From: JAZKHT01 sp040385245
GTDB lineage: Bacteria; Pseudomonadota; Alphaproteobacteria; Rhodobacterales; Rhodobacteraceae
Reading direction: 5' to 3'
Length of the DNA: 64,000 bases
Assembly: GCA_040385245.1 (NCBI GenBank)
Contig: JAZKHT010000017.1
Location: forward strand, 33,174-97,173
The notes beneath the pieces are model-generated. The model had not been told where the DNA came from, did no database searches, and saw only the letters and a list, made by a program, of their open reading frames with translations. Made by a program: the position numbers and the translations under genes. Below are positions 53,064 through 62,621 of this stretch, one piece after another (position 1 is the first letter of the stretch; every line of letters starts with the position of its first letter).

Positions 53064-53959
53064 GCCGCCTGCCCTTGCTCCACCTGCCCCGCGATCCAGG
53101 CGCGGAACGACAGCAGCGGTGGGCGGGCCGGCAGATCCTTGGACCAGACCAGATAATAGCTGCCCATCGACCGCGCCCGCGCGGCCCACGCCGGCACCAG
53201 CCGCCCGGCGGCCAGATCATCCTCGATCAGGAATACGGGCAACAGGGCGATGCCCAAACCATGGATCGCGGCCTGGGTCATCGTGGCGAACTGGTCAAAC
53301 AGCATCCCGGTTGGTCGCTGCCCCGGCACGCCCTGTGCTGCCAGCCACCGCCCCCAGTCGCCGGTGCGGCTTTCCAGTTGCAGCAGCGGGTGGGACAGAA
53401 CCCTGTCCGGCCCTGCCAGTGGCGCGGGCAGAAAGCCGGGCGCGCAGACGGGCAAAACCTCTTCTTCCATCAGCAGCAGATGCTCGGCCCCCGGCCAGTC
53501 GGTACGCCCGTAATGGATGGCGGCATCAAAGGCCTCATCCTCGAAATCAAAGGGGCGCAGGCGGGTGGACAGGTTCAGCGTCACCTCGGGGTGCAGTTTG
53601 ACAAAATCGCCCAACCGCGGGGCCAGCCAGTGCATCCCGAAGGCGGGCAGGATGGCCAGGTTCAGACTGCCCCCCGTCGGATTGGCGCGCAGCTTCAGCG
53701 ATGCCTGCCCCAGCATGTGCAGACTGGCCCGCACCTGACCGACATAATCCCGCGCCGCAGGCGTCAGGCGCAGGCGCTGGCGCTCGCGGATCAGCAGGGT
53801 CACGCCCAACTGCCCCTCAAGCCCCTGCAAGGCGCGGCTGATGGCCCCTTGCGTCAGGTTCAGGTCGACCGCCGCGGCAGAGGCGCTGCCCAGACGGTCC
53901 ACGGCCTCCAACGCCAGCAGCGCAGGGATGGACGGCAGGTAACGGCGCGCGGCGGACAT
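53060..53959 (-). CDS. LysR family regulator next to glutaryl-CoA dehydrogenase
   Basis: This 299-residue protein has a winged helix-turn-helix (about 10-65, with LNLTQGAISRALQGLEGQLG) and a LysR substrate-binding domain (about 95-295) of the GcvA-like type. It is divergent from the acyl-CoA dehydrogenase by 161 bases, so that gene is the likely target. The start MSAARRYLPSIPALL follows GGAAAG. The stop overlaps the RES toxin stop by 4 bases. Confidence 0.9.
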   Translation of the reverse strand: MSAARRYLPSIPALLALEAVDRLGSASAAAVDLNLTQGAISRALQGLEGQLGVTLLIRERQRLRLTPAARDYVGQVRASLHMLGQASLKLRANPTGGSLNLAILPAFGMHWLAPRLGDFVKLHPEVTLNLSTRLRPFDFEDEAFDAAIHYGRTDWPGAEHLLLMEEEVLPVCAPGFLPAPLAGPDRVLSHPLLQLESRTGDWGRWLAAQGVPGQRPTGMLFDQFATMTQAAIHGLGIALLPVFLIEDDLAAGRLVPAWAARARSMGSYYLVWSKDLPARPPLLSFRAWIAGQVEQGQAA

Positions 53960-54120
53960 ATGAGCTTTCCTCATGAACTGTCGATCAGGTTTCGATACCG
54001 TTTCCGTGCCTTTCCTGCAATACAGCACATCAGATGCACAGCCGGGCCATGATCCCTACGCCGGGTTTCGCCCTTTGGCCCCCCGTGTCAGGATGGGCAA
54101 AGTTTACAGGAGTTTTCCCG

Positions 54121-55344
54121 ATGACCCAGACCACCCCGCATCTGAAAGCCAAGGACGCCCCCGATCTGGGTCGGTTCGACTGGGAAGACCCCTTTCGCCT
54201 GAACGACCAGTTGACCGAAGAGGAACGGATGCTGCGCGACGCGGCCCGGACTTACGCGCAGGAAAAGCTGCAACCCCGTGTAATCGCCGCCTATCGCGAC
54301 GAATCGACCGACCCCGCCATCTTTCGCGAAATGGGCGAGATGGGGCTGCTTGGCGTCACCGTGCCCGAGGCGTACGGCGGCCTTGGCGCATCCTACGTCG
54401 CCTACGGCCTGATCGCGCGCGAGGTGGAACGCGTGGACAGCGGCTATCGGTCGATGATGTCGGTGCAATCGTCGCTGGTGATGTATCCGATCTACGCCTA
54501 CGGCACCGAAGCGCAACGGATGAAATACCTGCCCAAACTGGCAACCGGCGAATGGATCGGTTGCTTTGGCCTGACCGAACCTGACGCGGGGTCTGACCCT
54601 GCCGGGATGAAGACTGTGGCGAAAAAGACCGCCAATGGCTACGTCCTGAACGGTGCAAAGATGTGGATTTCCAACGCCCCGATCGCCGATGTCTTCGTCG
54701 TCTGGGCCAAATCCGAGGCGCATGGCGGCAAGATCAAGGGCTTCGTGCTGGAAAAGGGCATGGCCGGGCTGTCCGCGCCAAAGATCGGCGGCAAACTGTC
54801 ATTGCGCGCCAGCATCACCGGCGAGATCGTGATGAAGGATGTCGAGGTGTCGGAGGATGCCTTGCTGCCGAACGTCGAAGGGCTGAAGGGCCCCTTCGGC
54901 TGTCTGAACCGCGCGCGTTATGGCATCAGTTGGGGTGTGCTTGGGGCGGCCGAATTCTGCCTGCACGCCGCACGCCAATACGGCCTTGACCGCCGTCAGT
55001 TCGGCAAACCATTGGCGCAGACGCAGCTTTATCAACTGAAGCTGGCCAATATGATGACCGAGATTTCGCTGGGTCTTCAGGCCTCATTGCGGGTCGGCCG
55101 TCTGCTGGACGAGGCGAACGCGGCGCCCGAGATGATCTCGATCATCAAGCGCAACAATTGCGGCAAGGCGCTGGACGCCGCCCGCTGGGCGCGCGACATG
55201 CACGGCGGCAATGGCATCCAGGAAGATTACCAGATCATGCGCCATATGGTGAACCTGGAAACGGTGAACACCTACGAGGGCACGCATGACGTCCATGCCC
55301 TGATCCTTGGCCGCGCGATCACCGGGTTGCAGGCGTTCTTCTGA
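54121..55344 (+). CDS. gcdH: Glutaryl-CoA dehydrogenase
   Basis: This 407-residue acyl-CoA dehydrogenase converts glutaryl-CoA to crotonyl-CoA in lysine, tryptophan and benzoate catabolism. GCDH-type markers are FDWEDPFRLNDQLTEEER, YRSMMSVQSSLVMYPIYAYG, CFGLTEPDAGSDPAGM and the catalytic Glu in VNTYEGTHDVHALILGRAIT. Electrons go to ETF. The divergent LysR gene likely senses a pathway intermediate. Confidence 0.95.
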   Translation: MTQTTPHLKAKDAPDLGRFDWEDPFRLNDQLTEEERMLRDAARTYAQEKLQPRVIAAYRDESTDPAIFREMGEMGLLGVTVPEAYGGLGASYVAYGLIAREVERVDSGYRSMMSVQSSLVMYPIYAYGTEAQRMKYLPKLATGEWIGCFGLTEPDAGSDPAGMKTVAKKTANGYVLNGAKMWISNAPIADVFVVWAKSEAHGGKIKGFVLEKGMAGLSAPKIGGKLSLRASITGEIVMKDVEVSEDALLPNVEGLKGPFGCLNRARYGISWGVLGAAEFCLHAARQYGLDRRQFGKPLAQTQLYQLKLANMMTEISLGLQASLRVGRLLDEANAAPEMISIIKRNNCGKALDAARWARDMHGGNGIQEDYQIMRHMVNLETVNTYEGTHDVHALILGRAITGLQAFF

Positions 55345-55350
55345 CGACGC

Positions 55351-55373
55351 AAATTCCTTGAAATAAGGAATTT
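55351..55373 (+). terminator. Hairpin after gcdH
   Basis: A perfect 9-bp AT-rich inverted repeat (AAATTCCTT / AAGGAATTT) with a 5-base loop starts 6 bases after the stop. There is no T tract beyond the arm. Confidence 0.6.
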
Positions 55374-55478
55374 CCGCACCCGGAACGACGGCAGGACCGC
55401 CTTGCCGCCGCCTGCGCCTTCGGCGAGAGTATTTGCACGAGGAAAAGCGCAAGGACCGTGTTGCTGCTTTTTCTTCGG

Positions 55479-55496
55479 AAATATACTCCGGGGGTG
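55479..55496 (+). repeat. Dispersed intergenic core motif, copy 4
   Basis: AAATATACTCCGGGGGTG leads directly into the tandem GC hairpins that follow. Confidence 0.5.
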
Positions 55497-55580
55497 CGGG
55501 GGCTGGCCCCCGCCTGCTCGGGCTTGTGCGGGGGCTGGCCCCCGCTTCTTAGGCTTGTGCGGGGCTGGCCCCCGCTGCCA
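55494..55580 (+). repeat. Three tandem GC-hairpin units
   Basis: Two full units of 32 and 31 bases and a partial third share GTGCGGGGGCTGGCCCCCGC, each followed by a variable tail ending GGCTT in units 1 and 2. Each unit folds into a GC stem with a CTGG loop. They lie 14 bases before the FAD oxidoreductase start, so they could affect its translation. Confidence 0.8.
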
Positions 55581-55594
55581 CGAAAGGTTGTGCG

Positions 55595-56974
55595 ATGACC
55601 CCGAGCCGTCTTGGCGATGTGTCGTTCTGGTATGCCGATCTGGGCGGCCTGCCCGCGCGACGTGCAGCGCTGGCGGGCGACACCACGGCGGATGTCTGCA
55701 TCATCGGTGCCGGATATTCCGGGCTATGGACGGCCCATTACCTGAAATCGGCGCATCCTCAGCTTGACGTGCTGGTGGTCGAAAAAGAGTTCGCGGGGTT
55801 TGGTGCGTCGGGGCGCAATGGCGGCTGGCTGACGGGGGGATTTGCCTGGAATCACGCGCGCTATCTGCAAACATCGACCGAAGGTGCCGTGCGCGCCTTG
55901 GTGCAGGCGATGAATGGCACGGTGGACGAGGTGATCCGCGTGGCCGACGCCGAAGGCATCGACGCCGACATCCTGCGCACGGATGAGTTGATGGTGGCCA
56001 CAGGCCCCGCGCAGATGACCCGCGCGCGGGCTGAAGTGGCGCATCGCCGCCATTGGGGAGAGCAGGACCGCGTGCATCTGATCGGGCCCGAGGTCACCGC
56101 GCGCGTGGCAATCCCCGGCGCTTTGGGTGCGATGGTGGTGCAGGGTGTCGCCCGCATCCAGCCGGCCAAGCTGGTGCGCGGGCTGGCGGTCTCGGTGGAA
56201 CGGCGCGGCGTGCGGATCGTCGAAGGCACCTGCGTCACCGGCATCGCCCCCGGCATCGTGACCACAGACCACGGCACCATCCGCGCAGGCACGATCCTGC
56301 GCTGCACCGAAGGGTTCACCGCCACCCTGCCGGGGTTGCGGCGCGACTGGTTGCCGCTGAATTCGGCGCAGATCGTCACCGAGCCGCTGCCTGCGGACAT
56401 CTGGGCAAAGATCGGCTGGCAGGGCCATGAAATTCTTGGGGATTTCGCGAATGCCTATTGCTACTGCCAGCGCACCCGCGAAGGGCGGATCGCGGTTGGC
56501 GCGCGCGGGGTGCCGTATCGGTTCGGATCTGCGATTGACGAAAACGGCACGCCGGACGCAGAAACCGTGCGCCGTCTGACGGCCATCCTGCACCGGCATT
56601 TTCCGGCGGCCAAAGGCGCGCGGATCGACCACGGTTGGTGCGGCGTGCTGGGCGTTCCGCGCGACTGGTGCGCCAGCGTCGGCTTTGATCCCGTCACCCG
56701 GATCGGCTGGGCGGGGGGCTATGTCGGGGTGGGTGTGTCCACCTCCAATCTGGCGGGGCGCACCTTGGCCGATCTTGCCACCGGCGCCCAGACCGATCTT
56801 GCCCGTCTGCCGTGGGTCAATCGGCAGGTGCGCAAATGGGAGCGCGAGCCGCTGCGCTGGCTGGGGGTGCGGGGGATGTATGCGCTTTTGAACGCGGCCG
56901 ACCGGTCCGAGGCGGCGCACCCCGGCCCACCATCGCGCCTTGCCGCACTGGGCAACTGGCTGACCGGACGCTGA
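55595..56974 (+). CDS. FAD-dependent amine/amino-acid oxidoreductase (DAO family)
   Basis: This 459-residue flavoenzyme has the dinucleotide-binding motif CIIGAGYSGLWTAHYL near residue 34, then GASGRNGGWLTGGFAW and a C-terminal GWAGGYVGVGVSTSNLAGR segment. This layout is that of PuuB/gamma-glutamylputrescine oxidase and related glycine/D-amino-acid oxidases. The substrate is not known. Adjacent gcdH suggests, weakly, amino-acid or polyamine degradation. Confidence 0.88.
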   Translation: MTPSRLGDVSFWYADLGGLPARRAALAGDTTADVCIIGAGYSGLWTAHYLKSAHPQLDVLVVEKEFAGFGASGRNGGWLTGGFAWNHARYLQTSTEGAVRALVQAMNGTVDEVIRVADAEGIDADILRTDELMVATGPAQMTRARAEVAHRRHWGEQDRVHLIGPEVTARVAIPGALGAMVVQGVARIQPAKLVRGLAVSVERRGVRIVEGTCVTGIAPGIVTTDHGTIRAGTILRCTEGFTATLPGLRRDWLPLNSAQIVTEPLPADIWAKIGWQGHEILGDFANAYCYCQRTREGRIAVGARGVPYRFGSAIDENGTPDAETVRRLTAILHRHFPAAKGARIDHGWCGVLGVPRDWCASVGFDPVTRIGWAGGYVGVGVSTSNLAGRTLADLATGAQTDLARLPWVNRQVRKWEREPLRWLGVRGMYALLNAADRSEAAHPGPPSRLAALGNWLTGR

Positions 56975-57206
56975 GAGCCGGTCGCAGAGATAGTGAAAAC
57001 TTGATCTAACCGGGGATGCGCGGCTTGTTGCGCCAACTGCATTCCCGCAACCTTTTGTTTTCCTTACGTTCTGTTGACGGGGCACCCTGTCAGGCGCTAC
57101 TTGCCCGCTTTAGGGATTCTTTACCCCGCGGCGTCACCTTCAACCGGAGTGTTTCGGACAGGTCCATCAGGGCCGTTCGGGATTTACCGTTTGACGGAGA
57201 GTCGTG

Positions 57207-60200
57207 ATGAAACTCACTAGCCTGAAGTTCCTATTGCCCGCCGTGTTGTTGACCCTGCTGGTCGTGCTGACCATCGGGTCGAACACGATCAATATTCTGT
57301 CGGTGCGCACCCTGCTGCTGACCCGCGTTGAAACCGATCTGGATGCCAAGATCGGCGACAAGATCGCGGCAGTTCAAGCCTCGCTTGACGAGATTTCGCT
57401 TGATGTCACCGTCCGGGCGGGCAGCAAGGCCCCGCTGGACGCGATCCAGCGCATGACCGCAGCGCTGACAATCATGGGGCCGTCCGGCATTCAGGCCACG
57501 GCGCGCGCCTATATCGAAGGCAACCCCAACCCGTTGGGAGAGCGGGATACCCTGCAGGATGCGCTGGACGGCACCCCCTACAGCGCCCTGCATGCCGAAC
57601 TGAACGACTACTATCGCGCGGCACAGGAAGAACATGGCTATTACGACGTCTTCCTGATCAACCCCGATGGGCTTGTGGTCTATTCGGTAGAAAAAGAAGG
57701 CGATTTCCTTGCCAAGGTGAACGAGGGGGCCTTGGCCGATTCGGGCCTTGGCCGAGCGTGGCGGCGGGCGATGTCGGCCAGCAACGAGGAGGTCGCGTTC
57801 GAGGATTTTGCCCCCTACGCGCCGTCAAACGGGGCTTTTGCTGCCTTTGTGGCCACGCCGGTGATCGCCCCGAACGGCAAGGTCGCAGGTGTCTATGCGG
57901 TCCAGGTGCCCGACCTGTTGAACGACAAGCTGAGCGGTCGCGCCGCCGCAAGTGGCACGGGGCGCGTGACGGTGGTCGGCAACGACGGCCTGTTGCGCAG
58001 CCTTTCGGGCCGGGGCACAGGGGGCGCGCTGGGTGATCCGGTCCAGATGACGGACCAGATCCAGGCGGCCATCGACGGCAAACGCGGCGTGATGATGGAA
58101 ACCCAGTCCGAAGACGGGACAACAGTGATCTCCGCCTACGCCCCGTTTGACGCCATGGGGGCCACCTGGGCCATCGTCGCAGAAGAGGACCGCGAAGCGC
58201 TGCTGGCCCCGATCCGCGACCAGGTGAACCAGTTCCTGGTCGAAGTCGCGATCATCGTGACGGTGATGCTGGCCTTTGGTGTGGCCGTGACCCGCTGGAT
58301 CGCCCTGCCGCTTTCGGCGCTGGACAAGATCATCAACCGCATCGCCCAGCGCGATTATGCCATCGACATGCCCTACACCCGGCGCAAGGACGAGATTGGC
58401 GAGATTGCGCGTGGCCTTGACGAATTCCGCCAGCGCCTGTCGGCATCCATGGCGCTTGAGGAAGAGGCGAGTTTCAAAAGTGCCGCTTTCCGTACCGCCC
58501 CCGTGGCGATGATGATCGCCAACCGCGACGGCAAGGTGATCCATGTCAACGAATCCGTGCAAAAGCTGTTCGTGACCCATGGCGAGGATCTGCGCAAGAA
58601 GTGGCCCGGTTTGCGGCCGGAAAAACCTGATCGGCACCGATCTTGCCAGTGTCCACGCCAACCACGGGCGCGTGATGTCGCTGATGTCGGATACATCGCG
58701 GATGCCGCTGCGGACGGAAATCGTCGTGGGCGATCTGCGCTTTTCCATCGACGTCAGCGCGGTGCAGGATGCCGCTGGAAATCTGATCGGCAATGTCGCC
58801 GTCTGGGACGAGATCTCGGAACAGCGCAAGACGGCAGGCATTGTCGATGCCATCCGCCGCAGCCAAGTCGTGATCGAAATGACCCCGGATGCTCGGATCG
58901 TCGCCGTCAACGATGAGGCGGCAAAGACTTATGCCTATTCCAGGGATGAAATGGTCGGCATGGCCTTCAGCTGTCTGATGTATGACGGCGAGGCGGGGCT
59001 GGCCGAACTGATGGACCAGTTGCGCAAGAACGGCTTTGCCAACCAGTTGCACCATCGCGTCACCAAGGACGGGCGCGAGTTGTGGGTCGAATGTGCGGTG
59101 AACGGAATTCTTGACGGATCGGGAAAATTGTTCCGCGTCGTCGCCATCTGCACGGATGTGACCAAGACCGTACAGGAACGGTCCGAGGCGGAGACCCGGC
59201 GCAAGGCCGTGACCGAAGACCAGCAAAAGGTGGTGGTGGAACTCGGTCGCGCCCTGGGCGATCTGGCCGAGGGCGATCTGACCCGGACCATCGACCGCGA
59301 CTTCCCCGTCGAATACGAAATGCTGCGGACCAACTTCAACGCCGCCGTGACACGACTGGACGAGGCGCTGGCGCTGGTGGTCGATTCCGCAGGCAACATC
59401 CGGTCTGGGGCGTCGGAAATCACCGAAGCGGCGGACGATCTGTCGCGCCGCACCGAAAGCCAGGCCGCGACGCTGGAACAGACCGCCGCCGCACTGGATG
59501 AACTGACGGCAAGCGTGAAATCAGCAGCAGAAGGGGCGAACGATGCCGACCGCACCGTTCGCACCGCCCGCGAACAGGCCGAAGCCAGCGGTGCCGTGGT
59601 GATCGAAGCAGTCAACGCCATGAGCGAGATCGAAAGGTCATCGCGCCAGATCGGCCAGATCATCGGCGTGATCGACGACATCGCGTTCCAGACCAACCTT
59701 CTGGCCCTGAACGCCGGGGTCGAGGCCGCCCGCGCGGGCGAGGCGGGGCGTGGCTTTGCCGTCGTCGCGTCCGAAGTGCGCGCCCTGGCACAGCGATCAT
59801 CCGAGGCCGCGAAAGAGATCAAGCAATTGATCTCGGCCTCGTCGCGGCAGGTGGAAAACGGCGTGGGTCTGGTCGGCCAGACCGGCGAGGCGTTGAAGAC
59901 CATCGTCGCCGGTGTGACCGAAATCACCACCCGCGTGTCCCAATTGGCCCAATCCTCGCGCGAACAGTCGACAGGTCTGGCCGAAATCAACTCGGGTGTG
60001 ACCATGCTGGATCAGGTGACCCAGCAGAACGCGGCGATGGTCGAACAATCGACCGCCGCCAGCCATTCCTTGCGCAAAGAGGCTGAAGGCCTGGCCGAAC
60101 TGGTGGGCCGGTTCCGCGTCTCGGCCGCCGGGGGCGGTGGTCCGGTGCAGCGCACGCGGCCATCCGCCGCGCCGGCAGCACCCGCAAAACGGGCGGCGTC

Positions 60201-60267
60201 GGCGGGCAGGTCGACCAAGTCGGAATGGGCGCGCGACGCAGGCGGTTCGGGATGGGAGGAATTCTAG
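57207..60267 (+). pseudogene. Methyl-accepting chemotaxis protein split by a one-base frameshift
   Basis: Two overlapping frames (57207-58916 and the frame open from 58579 to 60267) together make one chemoreceptor. Removing one A from the AAAAA at 58621-58625 restores continuity (KKWPGLRPENLIGTDLASVH) and gives about 1019 residues. Order: TM1 (about 10-30), a periplasmic Cache-like domain (30-335), TM2 (about 340-362), HAMP, two PAS domains, a second HAMP-like segment and the signalling tip QTNLLALNAGVEAARAGEAG. It ends GWEEF, a CheR/CheB tether of the xWxxF type. The start ATG follows GGAGA. A sequencing error is as likely as a true mutation. Confidence 0.88.
58619..58627 (+). other. Frameshift site in an A-tract
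   Basis: GGAAAAACC contains the five-A run where one extra base breaks the chemoreceptor frame. Slippage or homopolymer miscall are the usual causes. Confidence 0.8.
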
Positions 60268-60282
60268 ACCGCAGGTTTCGAA

Positions 60283-60306
60283 CGGCGGGCCGATACCGGC
60301 CCGCCG
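60283..60306 (+). terminator. Hairpin between the chemoreceptor and cheB
   Basis: A perfect 10-bp GC stem (CGGCGGGCCG / CGGCCCGCCG) with a 4-base loop is followed by ATTTCCCCTTT. It may terminate or attenuate cheB transcription. Confidence 0.6.
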
Positions 60307-60343
60307 ATTTCCCCTTTAGCCTATTGTCTTGCAGGATAGATCG

Positions 60344-61252
60344 ATGCGGTTTCTGATACTGGACGGCCGGCCGGTCTGGACATCCCGGCTGCGCGAAGCC
60401 CTTGAAGGGCTGCCACTTGGTGCCGATTGTACGCTGGCCACGACGGCCGAGGCAGCGCTTTCCCTGATGGAAAAATCCCAGCCGGAAATGCTGGTTCTTG
60501 GTCCCGGAACGCGGGGTCTGCGCGGTCTTGATCTGCTGGCGGCCGCGGCTGCGCGTCTGGGTGTGCGGGTCGTCCCGCTGCCCGATGCGGCGGCAACCAC
60601 GCCGCAGGATACTCTTGCCGCCCCGACCGCCCTGCTGGACGGCACGACCCCGCGCGCACGCGGGCTTGCCGCACCGCGCGCGATCCTGATCGGCGCATCC
60701 ACCGGCGGGGTCGAGGCGCTGCATATCGTGTTGCAGGCGCTGCCCCATGATTGCCCGCCCGTTTTCATCGTGCAGCACATGCGCCCGAACCTGATGCAGG
60801 CTTTTGTCGAAGGGCTGGACAGGGGATGCGGCGCCACAGTGGTCGAAGCGCAGGATCGCCAGTTGGCCCGCCCCGGCACCGTCTATGTGGCCCCCGCCGG
60901 ACTGCGGCATCTGGTCGTGACGGATCGCGGCGGGCTGACCTGTCGGCTGATCGCGGATGAACCGCGTGCAGGCCATCGTCCGTCTGTCGATGTGCTGTTT
61001 CAGTCCGGCGCTGCGTTGTCGGTGCCGCCTGTCGCGGCCCTGCTGACAGGCATGGGACGGGACGGGGCTGAAGGTCTGCTGGCCATCCGCCGCGCGGGCG
61101 GCGCCACCATTGCGCAGGATCAGGCCAGTTGCACCGTGTTCGGCATGCCGCGCGCCGCCGCCGAGATCGGAGCCGCGCGGGACATTCTGCCGCTGACCCA
61201 GATTGGGCGCACGTTGATGCGCCACGCCACCGCCCCGGACAGAGAGCGCTGA
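60344..61252 (+). CDS. cheB: CheB-like protein-glutamate methylesterase with degenerate receiver
   Basis: This 302-residue protein has a C-terminal CheB esterase/deamidase domain (about 110-295). Its catalytic triad lies in GASTGGVEALHIVL (Ser), FIVQHMRPN (His) and GMGRDGAEGL (Asp). The N-terminal receiver-like region (MRFLILDGRPVWTSRLREAL) lacks the acidic pair, and where a phospho-acceptor Asp is expected it reads LVLGPGTRG. It probably cannot be switched by CheA in the usual way. cheD follows 2 bases later. Confidence 0.9.
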   Translation: MRFLILDGRPVWTSRLREALEGLPLGADCTLATTAEAALSLMEKSQPEMLVLGPGTRGLRGLDLLAAAAARLGVRVVPLPDAAATTPQDTLAAPTALLDGTTPRARGLAAPRAILIGASTGGVEALHIVLQALPHDCPPVFIVQHMRPNLMQAFVEGLDRGCGATVVEAQDRQLARPGTVYVAPAGLRHLVVTDRGGLTCRLIADEPRAGHRPSVDVLFQSGAALSVPPVAALLTGMGRDGAEGLLAIRRAGGATIAQDQASCTVFGMPRAAAEIGAARDILPLTQIGRTLMRHATAPDRER

Positions 61253-61254
61253 CC

Positions 61255-61764
61255 ATGACCGAACGTCTGATTGCCATCATGCAGGGTGAACACCGGATTT
61301 CCAAAGACCCGGCCGAGGTTCTGGCAACCGTGCTCGGCTCTTGCGTGGCCGCCTGTCTGCGCGATCCGGTTGCGGGCATCGGCGGGCTGAACCATTTCCT
61401 GCTGCCGGGGGGGAACCATCAGGATCGCACGGCGGTGAAATACGGGCTGCACGCGATGGAGTTGCTGATCAACGGCATGATCCGTGAAGGGGCCAGTCGC
61501 ACCCGGCTTGAGGCAAAGCTGTTTGGCGGCGCGCAAATGCTGCGCGGTCTGCCCGACATCGGCAAGGCCAACGCCCGCTTTGCCGAAGATTTCCTGCGCC
61601 GCGAAGGTATCGCCTATATCGGCGGGTCCCTGGGCGGCACCAAGGGGCGCAAGATCCGGTTCAACGCGGTGACCGGCAACGTCCGCCAGTTCCTGCTGGA
61701 TCCAAGCGAGGCCCCCGAGATTCAGGTCGCCAAGCCGGTTTCTGGTGACATCGTTCTGTTCTGA
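61255..61764 (+). CDS. cheD: Chemoreceptor glutamine deamidase CheD
   Basis: This 169-residue deamidase has the catalytic Cys in ATVLGSCVAACLRDP (C30) and His in GGLNHFLLPGG (H47). It converts specific receptor glutamines to glutamate. It lies directly after cheB and ends before a bidirectional terminator. Confidence 0.94.
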   Translation: MTERLIAIMQGEHRISKDPAEVLATVLGSCVAACLRDPVAGIGGLNHFLLPGGNHQDRTAVKYGLHAMELLINGMIREGASRTRLEAKLFGGAQMLRGLPDIGKANARFAEDFLRREGIAYIGGSLGGTKGRKIRFNAVTGNVRQFLLDPSEAPEIQVAKPVSGDIVLF

Positions 61765-61792
61765 ACGGCGCGCGCTGTTGTGGGCGCAGACG

Positions 61793-61832
61793 AAAAAACC
61801 CCGGTTGCCTGTCACGGCAAACCGGGGCTTTT
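61793..61832. terminator. Bidirectional terminator between the cheB-cheD and cheW-R-Y operons
   Basis: An A6 run, a GC stem (CCCCGGTTGCC / GGCAAACCGGGG, one bulged A) and a TTTT run form a symmetric rho-independent terminator for both strands. Confidence 0.85.
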
Positions 61833-61853
61833 CCAGACTGTCAGGACATGGAA

Positions 61854-62219
61854 TCAGAACAGGTCGATCTGGTCGGCAGCGGCAGGTGCGGTTCGCGCGA
61901 ACAGCCGGTCGCGCAGCACCGCCAGCCGCAGATCGGCCACCCGCTGCGACAGCCGCAGGTCCGGCTGCACAGACGCGCTGGCCGCCGCGTGGCACAGAAC
62001 GTCCGACAGCGCGTCCATCCGTTGCAGCAATTGATCGATGCGTTGCAGATGCAACCGTGCATCGGGCTGCCGGTCGGGATCAGAGGGCAGCGCGACCAGC
62101 AGCGGCAGGATCATCCGTTCCACGGTGCGCAGCTCGACCGCGAGTGCGGCCAACTCGCCCCCCGAACGCAGCAGCAGATCGGCCGGGCTAAGGGCATCGG
62201 TGATTGCGGACACGGTCAC
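61854..62219 (-). CDS. Unnamed helical chemotaxis-operon protein
   Basis: This 121-residue protein starts at a GTG in GTGA, overlapping the cheY stop by 4 bases, so translation is coupled. It is almost all predicted helix, with repeated Leu/Arg heptad-like runs (RIDQLLQRMDALSDVL), and ends in AAADQIDLF. That tail resembles the C-terminal CheY-binding peptide of CheZ, but the catalytic Gln/Asp of CheZ was not located. Function is unknown; a CheY-P partner is a guess. Confidence 0.7.
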   Translation of the reverse strand: MTVSAITDALSPADLLLRSGGELAALAVELRTVERMILPLLVALPSDPDRQPDARLHLQRIDQLLQRMDALSDVLCHAAASASVQPDLRLSQRVADLRLAVLRDRLFARTAPAAADQIDLF

Positions 62220-62599
62220 AGCGGGCCAAGCACGCGTTCGATGCAGTCGCGCATCTGTTCACGGGTGAAGGGCTTGGTGATCATGTTGTTCATCCCCAAG
62301 GCGCGCCCCTTGGCCACCACGGTCGCATCCGCCCGCCCTGTCACCAGAATGAACCCGGTCCGCTCGATCCCCTTGGTGCGGCGGATACCTTCCAGCAGGC
62401 CCAGACCATCAAGCCCCGGCATGTGATAGTCGGAAATCACCAGATGCACGGGTTTGCCCATCAGATCGCGCAGCGCCTCGTTTCCATCCGCACAGGTGCG
62501 ATAGCCGCTGACCTGCATCCAATCCAGCGCCTGGGTAATCAGGCCCCGGCTGACGGCCGTGTCATCCACCACCATGACCTTCAGTTCTTCGCGTTTCAT
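62216..62599 (-). CDS. cheY: Chemotaxis response regulator CheY
   Basis: This 127-residue single receiver has all key residues: D12 and D13 in MVVDDTAV, phospho-acceptor D57 in VISDYHMPG, T87 in ILVTGRA and K109 in ITKPF. It should be phosphorylated by CheA and bind the flagellar motor. It precedes the unnamed helical gene in the operon. Confidence 0.95.
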   Translation of the reverse strand: MKREELKVMVVDDTAVSRGLITQALDWMQVSGYRTCADGNEALRDLMGKPVHLVISDYHMPGLDGLGLLEGIRRTKGIERTGFILVTGRADATVVAKGRALGMNNMITKPFTREQMRDCIERVLGPL

Positions 62600-62621
62600 G
62601 CCTGCCTTGTCCTTTCGACGC

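Noticed and set aside
55494..55580. Possible short CRISPR-like array.
   Set aside because: Units are nearly contiguous, with two full copies and a partial third, self-complementary and lacking unique spacers of constant length.
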